55,854 nt of DNA from Actinomycetales bacterium (GTDB taxonomy: Bacteria > Actinomycetota > Actinomycetes > Actinomycetales > Microbacteriaceae): positions 1 to 55,854 of the forward strand of contig JAATFB010000098.1 in assembly GCA_015655415.1 (NCBI GenBank). The letters are read 5' to 3'. Every line of letters begins with the position of its first letter. Position 1 is the stretch's first letter. Of this stretch, positions 35,617 through 45,959 are shown piece by piece. The notes under the pieces are model-generated. The model saw only the letters and a program-made list of their open reading frames with translations. It ran no database searches and was not told the origin of the DNA. A program made the translations under genes and the position numbers.

Positions 35617-37563
35617 TCAGTCGCTGGCGCGGACGGCGATCGACTGTGCGCCGGTGTCCCCTGAGACGCCCCGCGCGTACGGCAGCTTGGAGCCGAGCAC
35701 CATGCCCATCACGTCGCGCGCGATGTGCTGCGGCGTCATGCCGGTGCGCTCCATGATGTCGGCTCGCGCTCCGTGCGGAAGGAACTCGTCGGGGAGCCCC
35801 ATCTCCGTGACCGCCGTGTCCACGCCTGCGTCGCGCAGGTCCTGGCGGATGCGAGTGCCGACCCCGCCCACCCGGATGCCGTCCTCGATGCACACCACGA
35901 GCCGGTGCTCGGCGGCCAGATCGATCACGCTGCGGGGCACGGGCACCACCCAGCGGGGGTCGATGACCGTGCATCCGATGCCCTGGGCGGCCAGTCGTCC
36001 GGCCACGTCGAGCGCCGTCGAGGCCATGGCGCCCACGGCAACGATCAGCACGTCGTGCGCGGCATGCTCCCTGAGCACGTCGACGCCGTCGTCGGTGCGA
36101 CGCAGCGCCTCGATCGGCGGCGGCACCACACCCTTCGGATAGCGCACGACGGTGGGCCCGTCCTGTACCGCGACCGCCTCGCCCAGCTCTTCACGAAGAC
36201 GCTCGCCGTCCCGTGGCGCGGAGATGCGGATGCCCGGCACGACCTGGAGCGTCGCGAGATCCCAGATCCCGTGATGGCTGGGCCCGTCTGGCCCGGTCAC
36301 GCCCGCGCTGCTGAGCACGAACGTCACTCCCGCACGATGAAGGCCGACGTCCATCAGGACCTGATCGAACGCACGGTTCACGAATGTGGCGTAGAGGGCG
36401 ACGACGGGGTGCAGCCCTCCGAACGCCATCCCCGCTGCGCTGGTCGCGGCGTGCTGCTCCGCGATGCCGACGTCGATGACGCGCTCCGGGAACCGTTCCG
36501 CGAACCTGTGCAGCCCCACGGGACGCAGCATCGCCGCGGTGATGCCCACCAGTCGCGGGTCCTTCTCCCCCAAGCGCACGATCTCGTCGGCGAACACCGA
36601 CGGCCAGGAGACTCCGCTGGCCGGCTCTATCGGCTCCCCCGTCTCGGGATCGATCGGCGCAACGCTGTGGAACTGGTCCGCGATGTCGCGAAGGGCCGGC
36701 TCGTACCCGCGGCCCTTCTCCGTGATCGCGTGCACGATCACCGGCGCGTCGTAGTCCTTCGCCTGCTCCAGCGCCTCCATCAGCGCCGACACGTCGTGTC
36801 CCTGCACCGGCCCGATGTACTTGATGTCGAGGTTCGAGTAGAGCGCCTCGTTGTTGATGAACCGCGACAGGAATCCATGCACGCCGCCGCGGATGCCGCG
36901 GTAGACGGCTCGCCCGGGCCCCCCGAGCTTGTCGAAGGCGGCACGACTGGTGCGGTACAGGCTCTTGTATCCCCGACGTGTGCGCACGCCGTTGAGGAAA
37001 CGCGCCATTCCGCCGATCGTCGGGGCGTAGGAGCGACCGTTGTCGTTGACGATGATGATGAGGCGCCTGTCGTTGTCGTCGCTGATGTTGTTCAGCGCCT
37101 CCCAGGTCATGCCTCCGGTGAGCGCGCCGTCTCCGACCACGGCGATGACATAACGATCGCCCTGACCGGTCATGGTGAACGCGCGCGAGATCCCGTCCGC
37201 CCACGACAGCGAGCTCGACGCGTGCGACGACTCCACGATGTCGTGCTCCGACTCCGCGCGCTGGGGGTAGCCGGCGAGGCCGCCGGTCTGCCTGAGCGTG
37301 GAGAAGTCGTGGCGTCCCGTGAGGAGCTTGTGCACGTACGCCTGATGCCCGGTGTCGAAGACGATGGCATCGCGCGGCGAGTCGAACACGCGGTGCATGG
37401 CGATCGTCAGCTCCACGACACCGAGATTGGGGCCCAGATGTCCACCCGTCTTGGCGACGTTCGCGACCAGGAACTCGCGAACCTCCGCGGCCAGCTGCTC
37501 CAGCTGATCCTTCGTGAGAGCGTCGAGGTCGCGCGGGCCCCTGATCGTCTCGAGAAGGGTCAT
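35617..37563 (-). CDS. dxs: 1-deoxy-D-xylulose-5-phosphate synthase
   Basis: DXS, 648 residues, makes the first intermediate of the MEP isoprenoid pathway from pyruvate and glyceraldehyde-3-phosphate using thiamine diphosphate. Visible motifs: GGHLGPNLGVVELT, DTGHQAYVHKLLTGR, VVGDGALTGGMTWEALNN with the GDG..NN ThDP site, NEALYSNLDIKYIGPV..GHD, then DVGIAEQHA with the catalytic Glu and SAGVTGPDGPSHHG. ATG 37563. Its stop lies at the edge of the repeat cluster. Confidence 0.95.
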   Translation of the reverse strand: MTLLETIRGPRDLDALTKDQLEQLAAEVREFLVANVAKTGGHLGPNLGVVELTIAMHRVFDSPRDAIVFDTGHQAYVHKLLTGRHDFSTLRQTGGLAGYPQRAESEHDIVESSHASSSLSWADGISRAFTMTGQGDRYVIAVVGDGALTGGMTWEALNNISDDNDRRLIIIVNDNGRSYAPTIGGMARFLNGVRTRRGYKSLYRTSRAAFDKLGGPGRAVYRGIRGGVHGFLSRFINNEALYSNLDIKYIGPVQGHDVSALMEALEQAKDYDAPVIVHAITEKGRGYEPALRDIADQFHSVAPIDPETGEPIEPASGVSWPSVFADEIVRLGEKDPRLVGITAAMLRPVGLHRFAERFPERVIDVGIAEQHAATSAAGMAFGGLHPVVALYATFVNRAFDQVLMDVGLHRAGVTFVLSSAGVTGPDGPSHHGIWDLATLQVVPGIRISAPRDGERLREELGEAVAVQDGPTVVRYPKGVVPPPIEALRRTDDGVDVLREHAAHDVLIVAVGAMASTALDVAGRLAAQGIGCTVIDPRWVVPVPRSVIDLAAEHRLVVCIEDGIRVGGVGTRIRQDLRDAGVDTAVTEMGLPDEFLPHGARADIMERTGMTPQHIARDVMGMVLGSKLPYARGVSGDTGAQSIAVRASD

Positions 37564-37650
37564 GCCGGCCGCCTTTCGCATCTGCCTCACGAGTCTACGC
37601 AACGCGTCTCGTCGCGACCCGCACGGTCCCATCACGCGGTTCGCACGCCG

Positions 37651-37678
37651 CGGACGGGACGACCCCTCGCCCCGTCCG
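37651..37678. terminator. Hairpin after acn
   Basis: CGGACGGG and CCCGTCCG form a perfect 8-bp stem around a 12-base loop, 12 bp beyond the acn stop on its strand. No U-tract. Confidence 0.5.
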
Positions 37679-37689
37679 CCGGCGCTGCG

Positions 37690-40500
37690 CTATGCGACCA
37701 GGCTGCGCAGGACGTATTGCAGGATCCCGCCGTTGCGGTAGTAGTCCGCCTCCCCGGGCGTGTCGATGCGCACGGTCGCGTCGAACTCGACCGGCGAACG
37801 TCCGGACGCCGAATGCTCCGTCGGCGTCGCGGTGACGTGCACAGTCTTGGGCGTGCTGCCCTCGTTCAGGGAGGTGAGACCGCTGATGCTGATCTCCTCC
37901 GTGCCGTCGAGGCCGAGGCTGTTCGCGGACTCTCCCGTCGGGAACTGCAACGGCACGACGCCCATGCCGATCAGGTTCGAGCGGTGGATGCGCTCGAAGC
38001 TTTCCGCTATGACGGCGCGTACGCCCAGCAGCGAGGTGCCCTTCGCCGCCCAGTCGCGGGATGAGCCGGATCCGTACTCCTTGCCGGCGAGGATGACCAA
38101 GGCGGTCCCCGCCTTCTGGTAGTTGACGGAGGCGTCGTAGATGAACGTCTGCGGGCCGTCCGGCTGCGTGAAATCGCGTGTGTAGCCGCCCTCTACCCCG
38201 TCGAGCAGCTGGTTCCTGAGTCGGATGTTCGCGAACGTGCCACGGATCATCACCTCGTGGTTGCCGCGCCGCGAGCCGTATGAGTTGAAGTCCTTGCGCT
38301 GCACGCCGTGCTCGGTGAGGTAGCGGCCGGCGGGGCTGTCCGCCTTGATGGAGCCCGCGGGACTGATGTGGTCGGTCGTCACCGAGTCGCCGAGCTTGGC
38401 GAGCACGCGGGCGCCGACGATGTCGGCCACCGGTGATGTCTCCAGGGTCAGCCCCTCGAAGTACGGAGGCTTACGCACGTACGTCGACCGGGCATCCCAC
38501 TCGAAGGTGGACCCGGTCGGGGTCGGAAGGGAACGCCACCGCTCGTCGCCGTCGAACACGCTGGCGTACTCACGGGTGAACATCTCCTGGTTGATCGACT
38601 CGTCGATGGTCTTCTGCACCTCGGCGGCATCGGGCCAGATGTCCTTCAGGTAGACCTCGTTGCCGTCCTGGTCGGTGCCGAGAGCGTCCGTGTCGAAGTC
38701 GAAGTTCATCGAGCCGGCGAGGGCGTATGCGATCACGAGCGGCGGGCTGGCGAGGTAGTTCATCTTGACGTCGGGATTGATGCGTCCCTCGAAGTTGCGG
38801 TTTCCGGAGAGCACCGCCGTCACCGCGAGGTCGTTCTGGTTCACGGCCGCCGCTATCTCCTCCGGCAGTGGGCCGGAGTTGCCGATGCACGTGGTGCAGC
38901 CGTACCCGACGAGGTAGAAGCCGAGATCCTCCAGATAGCCGGTCAGGCCGGCCTTCTCGTAGTACTCGGTGACGACCTTCGACCCGGGTGCCAGCGTCGT
39001 CTTGACCCACGGCTTGGCCTTCAGCCCCTTGCGGGCGGCATTGCGTGCCAGCAGCCCGGCCGCGAGCATCACCTCGGGGTTGGAGGTGTTGGTGCACGAG
39101 GTGATGGCGGCGATCGCCACGGCACCGTGGTCGATGGTGAAATCGCCATCGTCGACGGTCACACGCGTGGGCTTGGACGCCGTCAGGGGCGCGCGGCTGC
39201 TGTGGTGGTGCCGATGCGTGCTGTGCGCATCCTCCGGGCTGAGCTCACCGGGGTCCGACGCGGGGAAAGACTCGGAGATCGTCAGGTCGACGAGGTCGTG
39301 GTCCACGTCGGCGTAGTCGGTCAGATCGATGTTGAACTGCTCCTTCGCCCGGCTGAGCTCGATGCGGTCCTGGGGGCGACGGGGGCCCGCGATCGAGGGG
39401 ACGACGGTGCCCAGATCGAGCTCGAGGTACTCGCTGTACACCGGCTCGTGCTGCGGGTCGTGCCAGAGGTGCTGTGCCTTCGAGTACGCCTCCACGAGGC
39501 CGACCTGCTCCTCGGAACGGCCCGTGAGCCTCAGGTAGTCGAGCGTGACCTCGTCGATCGGGAAGATGGCGGCCGTCGATCCGAACTCGGGGCTCATGTT
39601 GCCGATGGTGGCCCGGTTGGCGAGCGGCACCTCCGCGACGCCTGCCCCGTAGAACTCCACGAACTTGCCGACGACGCCGTGCTGGCGCAGCATCTGCGTG
39701 ATGGTGAGCACGACGTCGGTCGCCGTGACCCCGGCCGGGATGGAGCCCGACAGCTTGAAGCCGACGACCTTCGGGATGAGCATCGAGACCGGCTGGCCCA
39801 GCATGGCGGCCTCCGCCTCGATGCCGCCGACGCCCCAGCCGAGAACGCCCAGACCGTTGACCATGGTGGTGTGCGAGTCCGTGCCGACCAGGGTGTCCGG
39901 ATACGCCTGCAGGCGGCCGTCGACCTCACGGGTGAAGGTGACGCGTGCAAGGTGCTCGATGTTGACCTGATGCACGATGCCCGTGCCGGGCGGCACCACC
40001 TTGAAGTCGTCGAACGCGGTCTGGCCCCAACGCAGGAACTGGTACCTCTCGCCGTTGCGCTCGTATTCCAGCTCCACGTTGCGCTCGAACGCGTCCAGCG
40101 TGCCGAACACGTCGGCGATCACGGAGTGGTCGATCACCAGCTCGGCCGGCGCCAGCGGGTTGATCTTGCTCGGGTCGCCGCCGAGCTCGGCGACGGCCTC
40201 GCGCATGGTGGCGAGATCGACGATGCATGGAACGCCCGTGAAGTCCTGCATCACCACACGCGCCGGGGTGAACTGGATCTCCGTGTTCGGTTCCGCGGTC
40301 GGCTCCCAGCCGCTGAGGGCGCTGATCTGGTCCTTCGTCACGTTGGCGCCGTCCTCGGTGCGCAGGAGATTCTCCAGCAGCACCTTGAGGCTGAACGGAA
40401 GCTTCTCGTAGCCCGGCACGGCATCGATCCTGAAGATCTCGTACTCCGTAGAGCCCACCGTGATGGTGTCTCGTGCTCCAAAGCTGTTTACCGCAGACAC
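37690..40500 (-). CDS. acnA: Aconitate hydratase A
   Basis: Aconitase A, 936 residues, interconverts citrate and isocitrate. Fe-S ligands are in [11 protein letters not shown] and [12 protein letters not shown]; other marks are [49 protein letters not shown] and the C-terminal swivel [17 protein letters not shown] His-rich insert ([10 protein letters not shown]) near residue 430 is usual for Micrococcales. GTG 40500 has GGAGAGGG 4 bases upstream. A 20-bp palindrome lies 133 bp upstream. Confidence 0.96.
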   Translation of the reverse strand: MSAVNSFGARDTITVGSTEYEIFRIDAVPGYEKLPFSLKVLLENLLRTEDGANVTKDQISALSGWEPTAEPNTEIQFTPARVVMQDFTGVPCIVDLATMREAVAELGGDPSKINPLAPAELVIDHSVIADVFGTLDAFERNVELEYERNGERYQFLRWGQTAFDDFKVVPPGTGIVHQVNIEHLARVTFTREVDGRLQAYPDTLVGTDSHTTMVNGLGVLGWGVGGIEAEAAMLGQPVSMLIPKVVGFKLSGSIPAGVTATDVVLTITQMLRQHGVVGKFVEFYGAGVAEVPLANRATIGNMSPEFGSTAAIFPIDEVTLDYLRLTGRSEEQVGLVEAYSKAQHLWHDPQHEPVYSEYLELDLGTVVPSIAGPRRPQDRIELSRAKEQFNIDLTDYADVDHDLVDLTISESFPASDPGELSPEDAHSTHRHHHSSRAPLTASKPTRVTVDDGDFTIDHGAVAIAAITSCTNTSNPEVMLAAGLLARNAARKGLKAKPWVKTTLAPGSKVVTEYYEKAGLTGYLEDLGFYLVGYGCTTCIGNSGPLPEEIAAAVNQNDLAVTAVLSGNRNFEGRINPDVKMNYLASPPLVIAYALAGSMNFDFDTDALGTDQDGNEVYLKDIWPDAAEVQKTIDESINQEMFTREYASVFDGDERWRSLPTPTGSTFEWDARSTYVRKPPYFEGLTLETSPVADIVGARVLAKLGDSVTTDHISPAGSIKADSPAGRYLTEHGVQRKDFNSYGSRRGNHEVMIRGTFANIRLRNQLLDGVEGGYTRDFTQPDGPQTFIYDASVNYQKAGTALVILAGKEYGSGSSRDWAAKGTSLLGVRAVIAESFERIHRSNLIGMGVVPLQFPTGESANSLGLDGTEEISISGLTSLNEGSTPKTVHVTATPTEHSASGRSPVEFDATVRIDTPGEADYYRNGGILQYVLRSLVA

Positions 40501-40632
40501 GCTGCCCTCTCCTTCGTCGGCACCGGGAGTGACCGTCCCGTCGCACGTCTCATTCTGGTGATCGCCCGGTCGGCCGCTCTAGCAAGGCGGCCCTAACCCG
40601 GCATCCGCGCCCGGCACCCGGACCGCACGAAT

Positions 40633-40652
40633 TTATCTTGACATCGAGATAA
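40633..40652. promoter_or_regulatory. 20-bp palindrome upstream of acnA
   Basis: TTATCTTGACATCGAGATAA is 16/20 self-complementary, with perfect 6-bp outer arms (TTATCT and AGATAA). This is the form of a MarR-type operator. It is AT-rich against a very GC-rich background and lies between acnA and the DUF3159 gene, close to where the acnA promoter should be. Confidence 0.5.
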
Positions 40653-40753
40653 CTCTAACACCGCGACACCTTCACCGGCTCTTCCCTCCGGGGTGCACGT
40701 GCGCGCCTGCCCGGCCCGCGGATGGCGAGCTCGGGCGCGCCTCGGACCACGCG

Positions 40754-41533
40754 CTATCCGTTGGTCTCCGAACGGCTGGCGGGGTAAACCGCCCGTGCGA
40801 CCAGCCACGACGCCAGCACGAGGCTGGCGTACAGCGGGACACCCATCAGCAGCTTCGTGAAGCCGAGGGCCACCGTCAGTCCGGCGAAGTACAGCGGCAG
40901 CTGCACGGCGAGCCGGGCGACGAACAGGCCGAGCCAGCATGCCGTGAGCGCCTGCATGACACGACGCTTGCCACGGCTGGCCCGCCAGGCCACGCCGTCG
41001 CCAACGAGGTATCCGATGACGAGCCCCAGCAGCGGCCATCGCAGCAGCATCGACACCAGGATCGCGGCGGCGTATCCGCCGTCGATGAGGAAGCCGACCA
41101 GGAAGTTGTTCGCCGCATTGCCCGTCACCAGCGCCAGAATCGCCGACGCGGCAACGCCGATGAGGCCCGCGACGGCCTGGGTCGCCTGGGTCCTGGTGAA
41201 CACGCGCACGAGTGTGAAGACGAGCGCCACCAGCACCGAGGCCCCGAGCGAGACGGGCATCGCCCAGTGCTGCGCCCACGGCGCCGCGATGCTCGTCAGC
41301 ACGGTGAACGGCACGAGGAAGACCAGGCCGGGCAGGATGGTCTCGCACAGCCCGCGGGCGCCCCCCATCGCCGCGAAGAGGGCACGGCCGGTCGGGGCGT
41401 CCCCGACACCGATGACACCGAGCCCGGACTGGGCCGCCGCCCGCGCGATCGCCGGGGGCAGCGCGGAATCGTCGCCGGACGCCGACCGGTTGGCCGGCCC
41501 CGCCTCGGCCGGTCGCTCGTCCGGGGCGCTCAC
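40754..41533 (-). CDS. DUF3159 membrane protein
   Basis: A 259-residue membrane protein with about six hydrophobic helices, matching DUF3159 (GGARGLCETILPGLVFLV near residue 57, NFLVGFLIDGGYAAAIL, and LTACWLGLFVARLAVQLPLY). Function unknown. GTG 41533 overlaps the DUF3710 stop (GTGA), so it is the last gene of a dut-DUF3710-DUF3159 operon conserved in actinobacteria. Confidence 0.88.
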   Translation of the reverse strand: MSAPDERPAEAGPANRSASGDDSALPPAIARAAAQSGLGVIGVGDAPTGRALFAAMGGARGLCETILPGLVFLVPFTVLTSIAAPWAQHWAMPVSLGASVLVALVFTLVRVFTRTQATQAVAGLIGVAASAILALVTGNAANNFLVGFLIDGGYAAAILVSMLLRWPLLGLVIGYLVGDGVAWRASRGKRRVMQALTACWLGLFVARLAVQLPLYFAGLTVALGFTKLLMGVPLYASLVLASWLVARAVYPASRSETNG

Positions 41534-42132
41534 GTGTCGCTCGGCGTCGCGGGCATGCGCAGCGGGATCAGATCCCGCGGGGGCATCGGCTGGTTGCCGC
41601 GCACCACCACCACGCTGCGGAACAGGTCTTCGATCTCTGCCGCGGCGGCCGGCTCGACGGCGGCCTCTCCGGCGATCACCCCGCGCAGGAACCAGCGCGG
41701 CCCGTCCACCCCGATGAAGCGGGCGATGCGCGTCTCGCCCGGCACCTCCGGCTCAGCCACAGGGATCTCCGCCACCAGCTCGGGCCCGAACACTCCGTCG
41801 CGCTCGCTGGTGCGTCCGCCCTGACGCTGGATCTGGTCGGCGATCTGCGACCGGATCTCGTGCCAGAGCCCGCTGGAGCGTGGTGCCGCGAACGGCTGCA
41901 CCTGAAGAGTCGACCCGGCGTAGTCGAGACCGACGGCCACGACGCGGCCCGTCTCCTCCTCCACCTCGAGACGGAGCTGCAGGCCCTCCCGGGGCAGCAC
42001 CTTGACGCCGCCGAGGTCGATGTACGGTCGGACCGGATTGGCCTCGCTGTCATCGAACGGCCCCTCCGTGTCCCGATCGGCCGGTGCCGACTTCTCCCAC
42101 TCGTCCGGTGCGATGTCAGCTGTGTCGCTCAC
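41530..42132 (-). CDS. DUF3710 protein
   Basis: A 200-residue cytoplasmic protein of family DUF3710: an acidic N-terminus, [21 protein letters not shown]-like opening (about residues 35-55), [19 protein letters not shown] and [17 protein letters not shown], then [13 protein letters not shown] at the end. Function unknown. GTG 42132 overlaps the dut stop codon. Confidence 0.9.
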   Translation of the reverse strand: MSDTADIAPDEWEKSAPADRDTEGPFDDSEANPVRPYIDLGGVKVLPREGLQLRLEVEEETGRVVAVGLDYAGSTLQVQPFAAPRSSGLWHEIRSQIADQIQRQGGRTSERDGVFGPELVAEIPVAEPEVPGETRIARFIGVDGPRWFLRGVIAGEAAVEPAAAAEIEDLFRSVVVVRGNQPMPPRDLIPLRMPATPSDT

Positions 42133-42587
42133 GCGTTCTCTCCTGATCGAAACGTCGTGTATCCCGTCGAGCCGAATCCCCCCGCCCCTCGCACGCTGGC
42201 GGGGAGCTCGTCGACGGGAATGAAGCGCGCCGTGCTCACGGGCATCACCACCAGCTGCGCGATCCGGTCGCCCACCGCGACCGTGTATGGCGCGGCGGCG
42301 TCGGTGTTGAGCAGAATCACCCGGATCTCACCGCGGTAGCCGGCGTCGACGGTCCCCGGCGAGTTCACGATGGTGATGCCGTGCCTCGCCGCCAGGCCGC
42401 TGCGCGGGACGACGAACGCGACGTGTCCCTCTGGCAGCGCGATCGCCAGGCCGGTGCCCACCGTGGCCCGCTCGCCCGGCGCCAGCGTGACGGCATCCGT
42501 GGAGCAGAGGTCGGCTCCCGCGTCGCCCGGGTGGGCGTACCGAGGCGGCTCCTGCGCCGTGGTCAGCACGTCGACGGATTCGGTCAC
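42129..42587 (-). CDS. dut: dUTP diphosphatase
   Basis: dUTPase, 152 residues, removes dUTP and yields dUMP. All five trimeric dUTPase motifs are visible: [42 protein letters not shown] and the C-terminal [13 protein letters not shown] 42587 lies 6 bases after AGGGTA read as TACCCT on this strand (42594-42599), suggesting a leaderless message. First gene of a three-gene coupled operon. Confidence 0.95.
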   Translation of the reverse strand: MTESVDVLTTAQEPPRYAHPGDAGADLCSTDAVTLAPGERATVGTGLAIALPEGHVAFVVPRSGLAARHGITIVNSPGTVDAGYRGEIRVILLNTDAAAPYTVAVGDRIAQLVVMPVSTARFIPVDELPASVRGAGGFGSTGYTTFRSGENA

Positions 42588-42625
42588 GTGTCGAGGGTAG
42601 TGCAGAACTCTGGTCGAATAGACCC

Positions 42626-43093
42626 ATGACCGTGTACCGCGAGCGGCTGTGGGCCGCGCCCTGGCTATACCTCGCAACCGCGCTCGTGATCCCCGCGACG
42701 CTCATCGTGTTCGCGCCCATCAACATGGTCACGGGAATCGTCTGCGCGGTGGTGCTCTACGCCGGATGCGTGACCGGGCTGATCGTCGGCTCGCCGATCA
42801 TCGAGGTGACCTCGGACGAGCTGCGAGCGGGGCGCGCGCACATCGAACGCAGCTATCTGGGGGTGGCTGAGAGCTTCGATGGCAGCGAGGCGACGCTGCA
42901 ACGCGGGCGACTGCTGGATGCCAGGGCCTGGCTGTTGATCCGGGGCTGGGTCAGCGGCGTGGTGCGCGTACCCATCCTCGACGAGAACGATCCGGCGCCG
43001 TACTGGCTGCTGTCGTCGCGACGTCCCGCCGAGTTCGCCCGCGCCCTTAACGACAGAACCGGCGACAACCTGCCGCCGGCCCCACGTTCCTGA
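42626..43093 (+). CDS. DUF3093 membrane protein
   Basis: A 155-residue protein with two N-terminal membrane helices and a soluble C-terminal part; [38 protein letters not shown] and the C-terminal [17 protein letters not shown] fit DUF3093, which sits divergently from dut in many actinobacteria. Function unknown. ATG 42626, no clear Shine-Dalgarno sequence. Confidence 0.88.
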   Translation: MTVYRERLWAAPWLYLATALVIPATLIVFAPINMVTGIVCAVVLYAGCVTGLIVGSPIIEVTSDELRAGRAHIERSYLGVAESFDGSEATLQRGRLLDARAWLLIRGWVSGVVRVPILDENDPAPYWLLSSRRPAEFARALNDRTGDNLPPAPRS

Positions 43094-43099
43094 GCGGCC

Positions 43100-43393
43100 T
43101 CAGGCAGCGCACTCCACGCAGATCGGCCCCAGCTTCGTCTCGTGGTCGATCTGCGAGCGATGCTTCACCAGGAAGCAGCTGACGCAGGTGAACTCGTCGG
43201 CCTGCGGCGGCAGGACGACCACGTCGAGATCGACGTCGGAGAGGTCGGCGCCGGGCAGCTCGAACCCGCCGGGGTTGTCGGCATCGTCGACGTCGACCAC
43301 CCCGGACAGCTTGTCGGGGACCCGCTCCTTGAGAGCCTCGATCGACTCGGAGTCGTCGTCGGTCTTCCGTGGCGCGTCGTAATCGGTTGCCAT
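43100..43393 (-). CDS. DUF4193 zinc-ribbon protein
   Basis: A 97-residue acidic protein of family DUF4193, start MATDYDAPRKTDDDSESIE. Two Cys pairs near the C-terminus (CVSC and CVEC) form a DksA/TraR-like zinc ribbon. Function not known. It ends 7 bp from the DUF3093 stop, convergent. Confidence 0.9.
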   Translation of the reverse strand: MATDYDAPRKTDDDSESIEALKERVPDKLSGVVDVDDADNPGGFELPGADLSDVDLDVVVLPPQADEFTCVSCFLVKHRSQIDHETKLGPICVECAA

Positions 43394-43442
43394 TCCCATC
43401 CACTTCTCATGTGACTGCATGCCGAAGAAATCGGCGGGCATA

Positions 43443-43472
43443 GTTTGCATCAGGCGCACTGGAATAGCAAAC
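43443..43472. repeat. GTTTGC inverted repeat upstream of DUF4193
   Basis: GTTTGC (43443-43448) and GCAAAC (43467-43472) enclose 18 bases. On the minus strand TTGCTA and a following AT-rich patch may be part of the DUF4193 promoter. It may be an operator; evidence is positional only. Confidence 0.3.
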
Positions 43473-43536
43473 ATGCCGCGTCGGCCTCTCCGGCCCTGGT
43501 GACTGCGCTCCGGTCAACTCGCGGCACGCCCCGGTT

Positions 43537-43549
43537 ATTCCCGGGGAAT
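43537..43549. promoter_or_regulatory. 13-bp perfect palindrome upstream of sepH
   Basis: ATTCCC, G, GGGAAT lies about 59 bp upstream of the sepH start in a divergent intergenic region; possible operator. Confidence 0.3.
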
Positions 43550-43607
43550 CGGCCGGCGCCGTGGCAGGGTTGCCTCGAACGCAACCAGGCCGAAAGAGGC
43601 GTCTCGC

Positions 43608-44660
43608 ATGCAGGATTTGAAGGTCATCGGCGTCGAGAACGGCGCTCTGCTCGCCGCGAACGACAGCGGTGAGAGGTTCCGCATCGCCATCGACGAGATG
43701 CTGCAGTCCCGACTGCGGCAGATCAAGCCGGACCCGGCGTCGGGGCCGAAGGTGTCGCCGCGGGAGATCCAGGCGCACATCCGCTCCGGCCTGACGGCCG
43801 AGGAGGTGGCCAAGCTCACCGGCGCGTCGATCGGCTATGTCGAGCGGTTCGAGGGCCCGATCGTCGCCGAGCGCGAGCACGTCGTGGCGTCTGCGTTGGC
43901 CGTGCCGGTGCGCACCGGCACCGAGATCGACCCGCTCAGCGAGGGCGACACGTTCGGCGCGGTGATCCGGGATCGGCTCGCGTCGCTCGGCGCCAGCGGT
44001 GAGCGATGGACCAGCTGGAAGGAGCCGGAAGGCGGCTGGATCGTGAAGCTCACCTTCACCGCCGACGAGGTCGATCACGACGCCCGCTGGACGTTCGAGC
44101 CGCGCAAGATGACGTTGGCGCCCTCCAACGCCGACGCGCACACGCTCTCTCAGCAGGGCGAGCTGCAGACGGGGCTGATCCCGCGCTTGCGAGCCGTCAC
44201 ACCCGTCGTCCCGGTTCCCGACGAGTCCAAGTTCGACAGCGGGGCATTCGCGCTCGACGACGCTTCGACGCCCGACACGCGGCCGGAGCCGCAGTCGGGC
44301 CGCGCGCCGCAGAGCGCCAACAACTCGATCACGGTGCAGGCGATCAAGCACGCCGACGACGAACGGCGAGACGTGCATCAGACGGCGGACCTGCTCGAGA
44401 CCCTGCGGAAGCGGCGCGGCGAGCGCGAGGCGGCGGGACTGCGGGACTCCCGGCCGCAGGCGGTGGACGTGCCGCTGGACGCGTTCGACGGGCCGGACGC
44501 GGCGACACAGGCCACGGCGGAGACGCCCGCGGGTCAGCCCAGGCCTGACGGCGCGGGCAACAGCACGGGCCAGGTGCGCGCCGGCAAGCGCGGCCGCCGG
44601 TCGATGCCGAGCTGGGATGAGATAGTCTTCGGCGCCCGGACCGACGACGACCTCGCCTGA
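43608..44660 (+). CDS. sepH: Septation protein SepH
   Basis: A 350-residue SepH (DUF3071) protein, an actinobacterial FtsZ-binding division factor. The N-terminal domain carries MQDLKVIGVENGALLAAND, then a helix-turn-helix (IRSGLTAEEVAKLTGASIGY, ending VERFEGPI) near residues 59-85. A long disordered linker leads to a conserved C-terminal tail RSMPSWDEIVFG. ATG 43608 has GAAAGAGGC upstream. Confidence 0.92.
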   Translation: MQDLKVIGVENGALLAANDSGERFRIAIDEMLQSRLRQIKPDPASGPKVSPREIQAHIRSGLTAEEVAKLTGASIGYVERFEGPIVAEREHVVASALAVPVRTGTEIDPLSEGDTFGAVIRDRLASLGASGERWTSWKEPEGGWIVKLTFTADEVDHDARWTFEPRKMTLAPSNADAHTLSQQGELQTGLIPRLRAVTPVVPVPDESKFDSGAFALDDASTPDTRPEPQSGRAPQSANNSITVQAIKHADDERRDVHQTADLLETLRKRRGEREAAGLRDSRPQAVDVPLDAFDGPDAATQATAETPAGQPRPDGAGNSTGQVRAGKRGRRSMPSWDEIVFGARTDDDLA

Positions 44661-44717
44661 CCCGCCACTGCCCTGCTTCCGGCCCCAGGCCCGGGGTAGC
44701 ACGGGGGCTCCGGGCGA

Positions 44718-45851
44718 CTACTCGAACGCCCCGAGTCTCACCAGGGGAACCTTCTGCTCCTCCGGGGTGAGGGAGCCGTGCTGCCCGACCATGGACCGTG
44801 CCCTGGCGTTCTCCGGGGTGGAGTCGTAGTAGGCGACCTGCGCACGTGCCGCGACGAGCACGTCGCCGATCCGCGGGGTCACAGCCGCGTCGACGGTCGG
44901 CCCGAACCAGCCTGCTTCGACGGCCTCGGACCGGGTCGCCACCCATGCTCGGTGTCCCTCCGCGTCGTGCCACGCCGCCGCCAGCGCCCGCGCGCTCTCC
45001 TCGGTGGCCTCGTCGAGGTAGAGCTGGAGGAGGCGCGGATCGCCTCCCACGTGGCGGACGCCGTCGACGAGCTCGGGCACCGCGTCGTAGAGCACGTGGG
45101 ATGATGCGGGGACATCCAGGATCCCGTGGTCCGCGGTGACGAACCCGCCCTCCCCCGCCCGCAGGCCGCGGGCGAGCGCGGACATCGCGGAGTCCAGCTC
45201 TTCCAGGGCGACCAGCCAGGCGCTCGACTGCCAGCCCTCGGCATGCGCGGCGACGTCGAGCTCCGGGACATACAGGTACACGAGCCGTCGGCCGCCGCGA
45301 TCGAAGAGGTCGCGCACGACCTCGACGCGCTCCTCCATGGTGGCCGCCGCGACGTACTCGGCACCACGCAGCACCGCGGACGAGTAGGACGACGAACGGT
45401 ATCGCTCCGGCCCCACCGCGTAGGAGGAAACACCCAGCCGCGACGCCCGTTCGAACACCGTCTCACAGCGTTGCCAGGTCGCAGGGTCGGGCGTGCCCGA
45501 CCATCCGCTCAGATGGTTGAACACACGGTCGGAGGAGGGATCGTACGCGCGGTAGCCGACGAGGCCGTGCTCGCCGGGCGTCCGCCCGGTGCACAGCGTC
45601 GCCAGCGCGGCGGCCGTGGTGGTGGGCGAGCCGCTGTCGATCGTGGACCCCTTGCCCGCTCGGGGGGCGAGGAAGCGCGCATGCCCGGAACGGGACCGAA
45701 GCGCGTGGGCGCCAAGGCCGTCCGCCACCACCACGACGGCACGAGACACCTCGGGAACCGCGATCGTCGCGGGTGCACCGGTCATGGCGGCGAGGCAACT
45801 GGTCGCAACGTCGGCAAGGCTCACCGGAGACGGGAAGCCGGCCGGTAGCAT
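44718..45851 (-). CDS. Alkaline phosphatase family nucleotide pyrophosphatase/phosphodiesterase
   Basis: A 377-residue member of the alkaline-phosphatase superfamily, nucleotide pyrophosphatase group. Metal ligands and nucleophile are visible in [12 protein letters not shown] (Asp), [23 protein letters not shown] (Thr nucleophile region), [13 protein letters not shown] (Asp, His) and [12 protein letters not shown] (Asp-His). No signal peptide is obvious, and the substrate is unknown. ATG 45851 is used; GTG 45860 is also in frame. Confidence 0.85.
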   Translation of the reverse strand: MLPAGFPSPVSLADVATSCLAAMTGAPATIAVPEVSRAVVVVADGLGAHALRSRSGHARFLAPRAGKGSTIDSGSPTTTAAALATLCTGRTPGEHGLVGYRAYDPSSDRVFNHLSGWSGTPDPATWQRCETVFERASRLGVSSYAVGPERYRSSSYSSAVLRGAEYVAAATMEERVEVVRDLFDRGGRRLVYLYVPELDVAAHAEGWQSSAWLVALEELDSAMSALARGLRAGEGGFVTADHGILDVPASSHVLYDAVPELVDGVRHVGGDPRLLQLYLDEATEESARALAAAWHDAEGHRAWVATRSEAVEAGWFGPTVDAAVTPRIGDVLVAARAQVAYYDSTPENARARSMVGQHGSLTPEEQKVPLVRLGAFE

Positions 45852-45959
45852 GGTCCGCACCCGGTCAGTCTGGCACAGGCATCGGGACCCGATCGAGAAG
45901 GGGTCCGTCCACGCGAGCGGCGTGTTCGGGCCGGATTCCCGTCCCACAAGATTGCAGGA

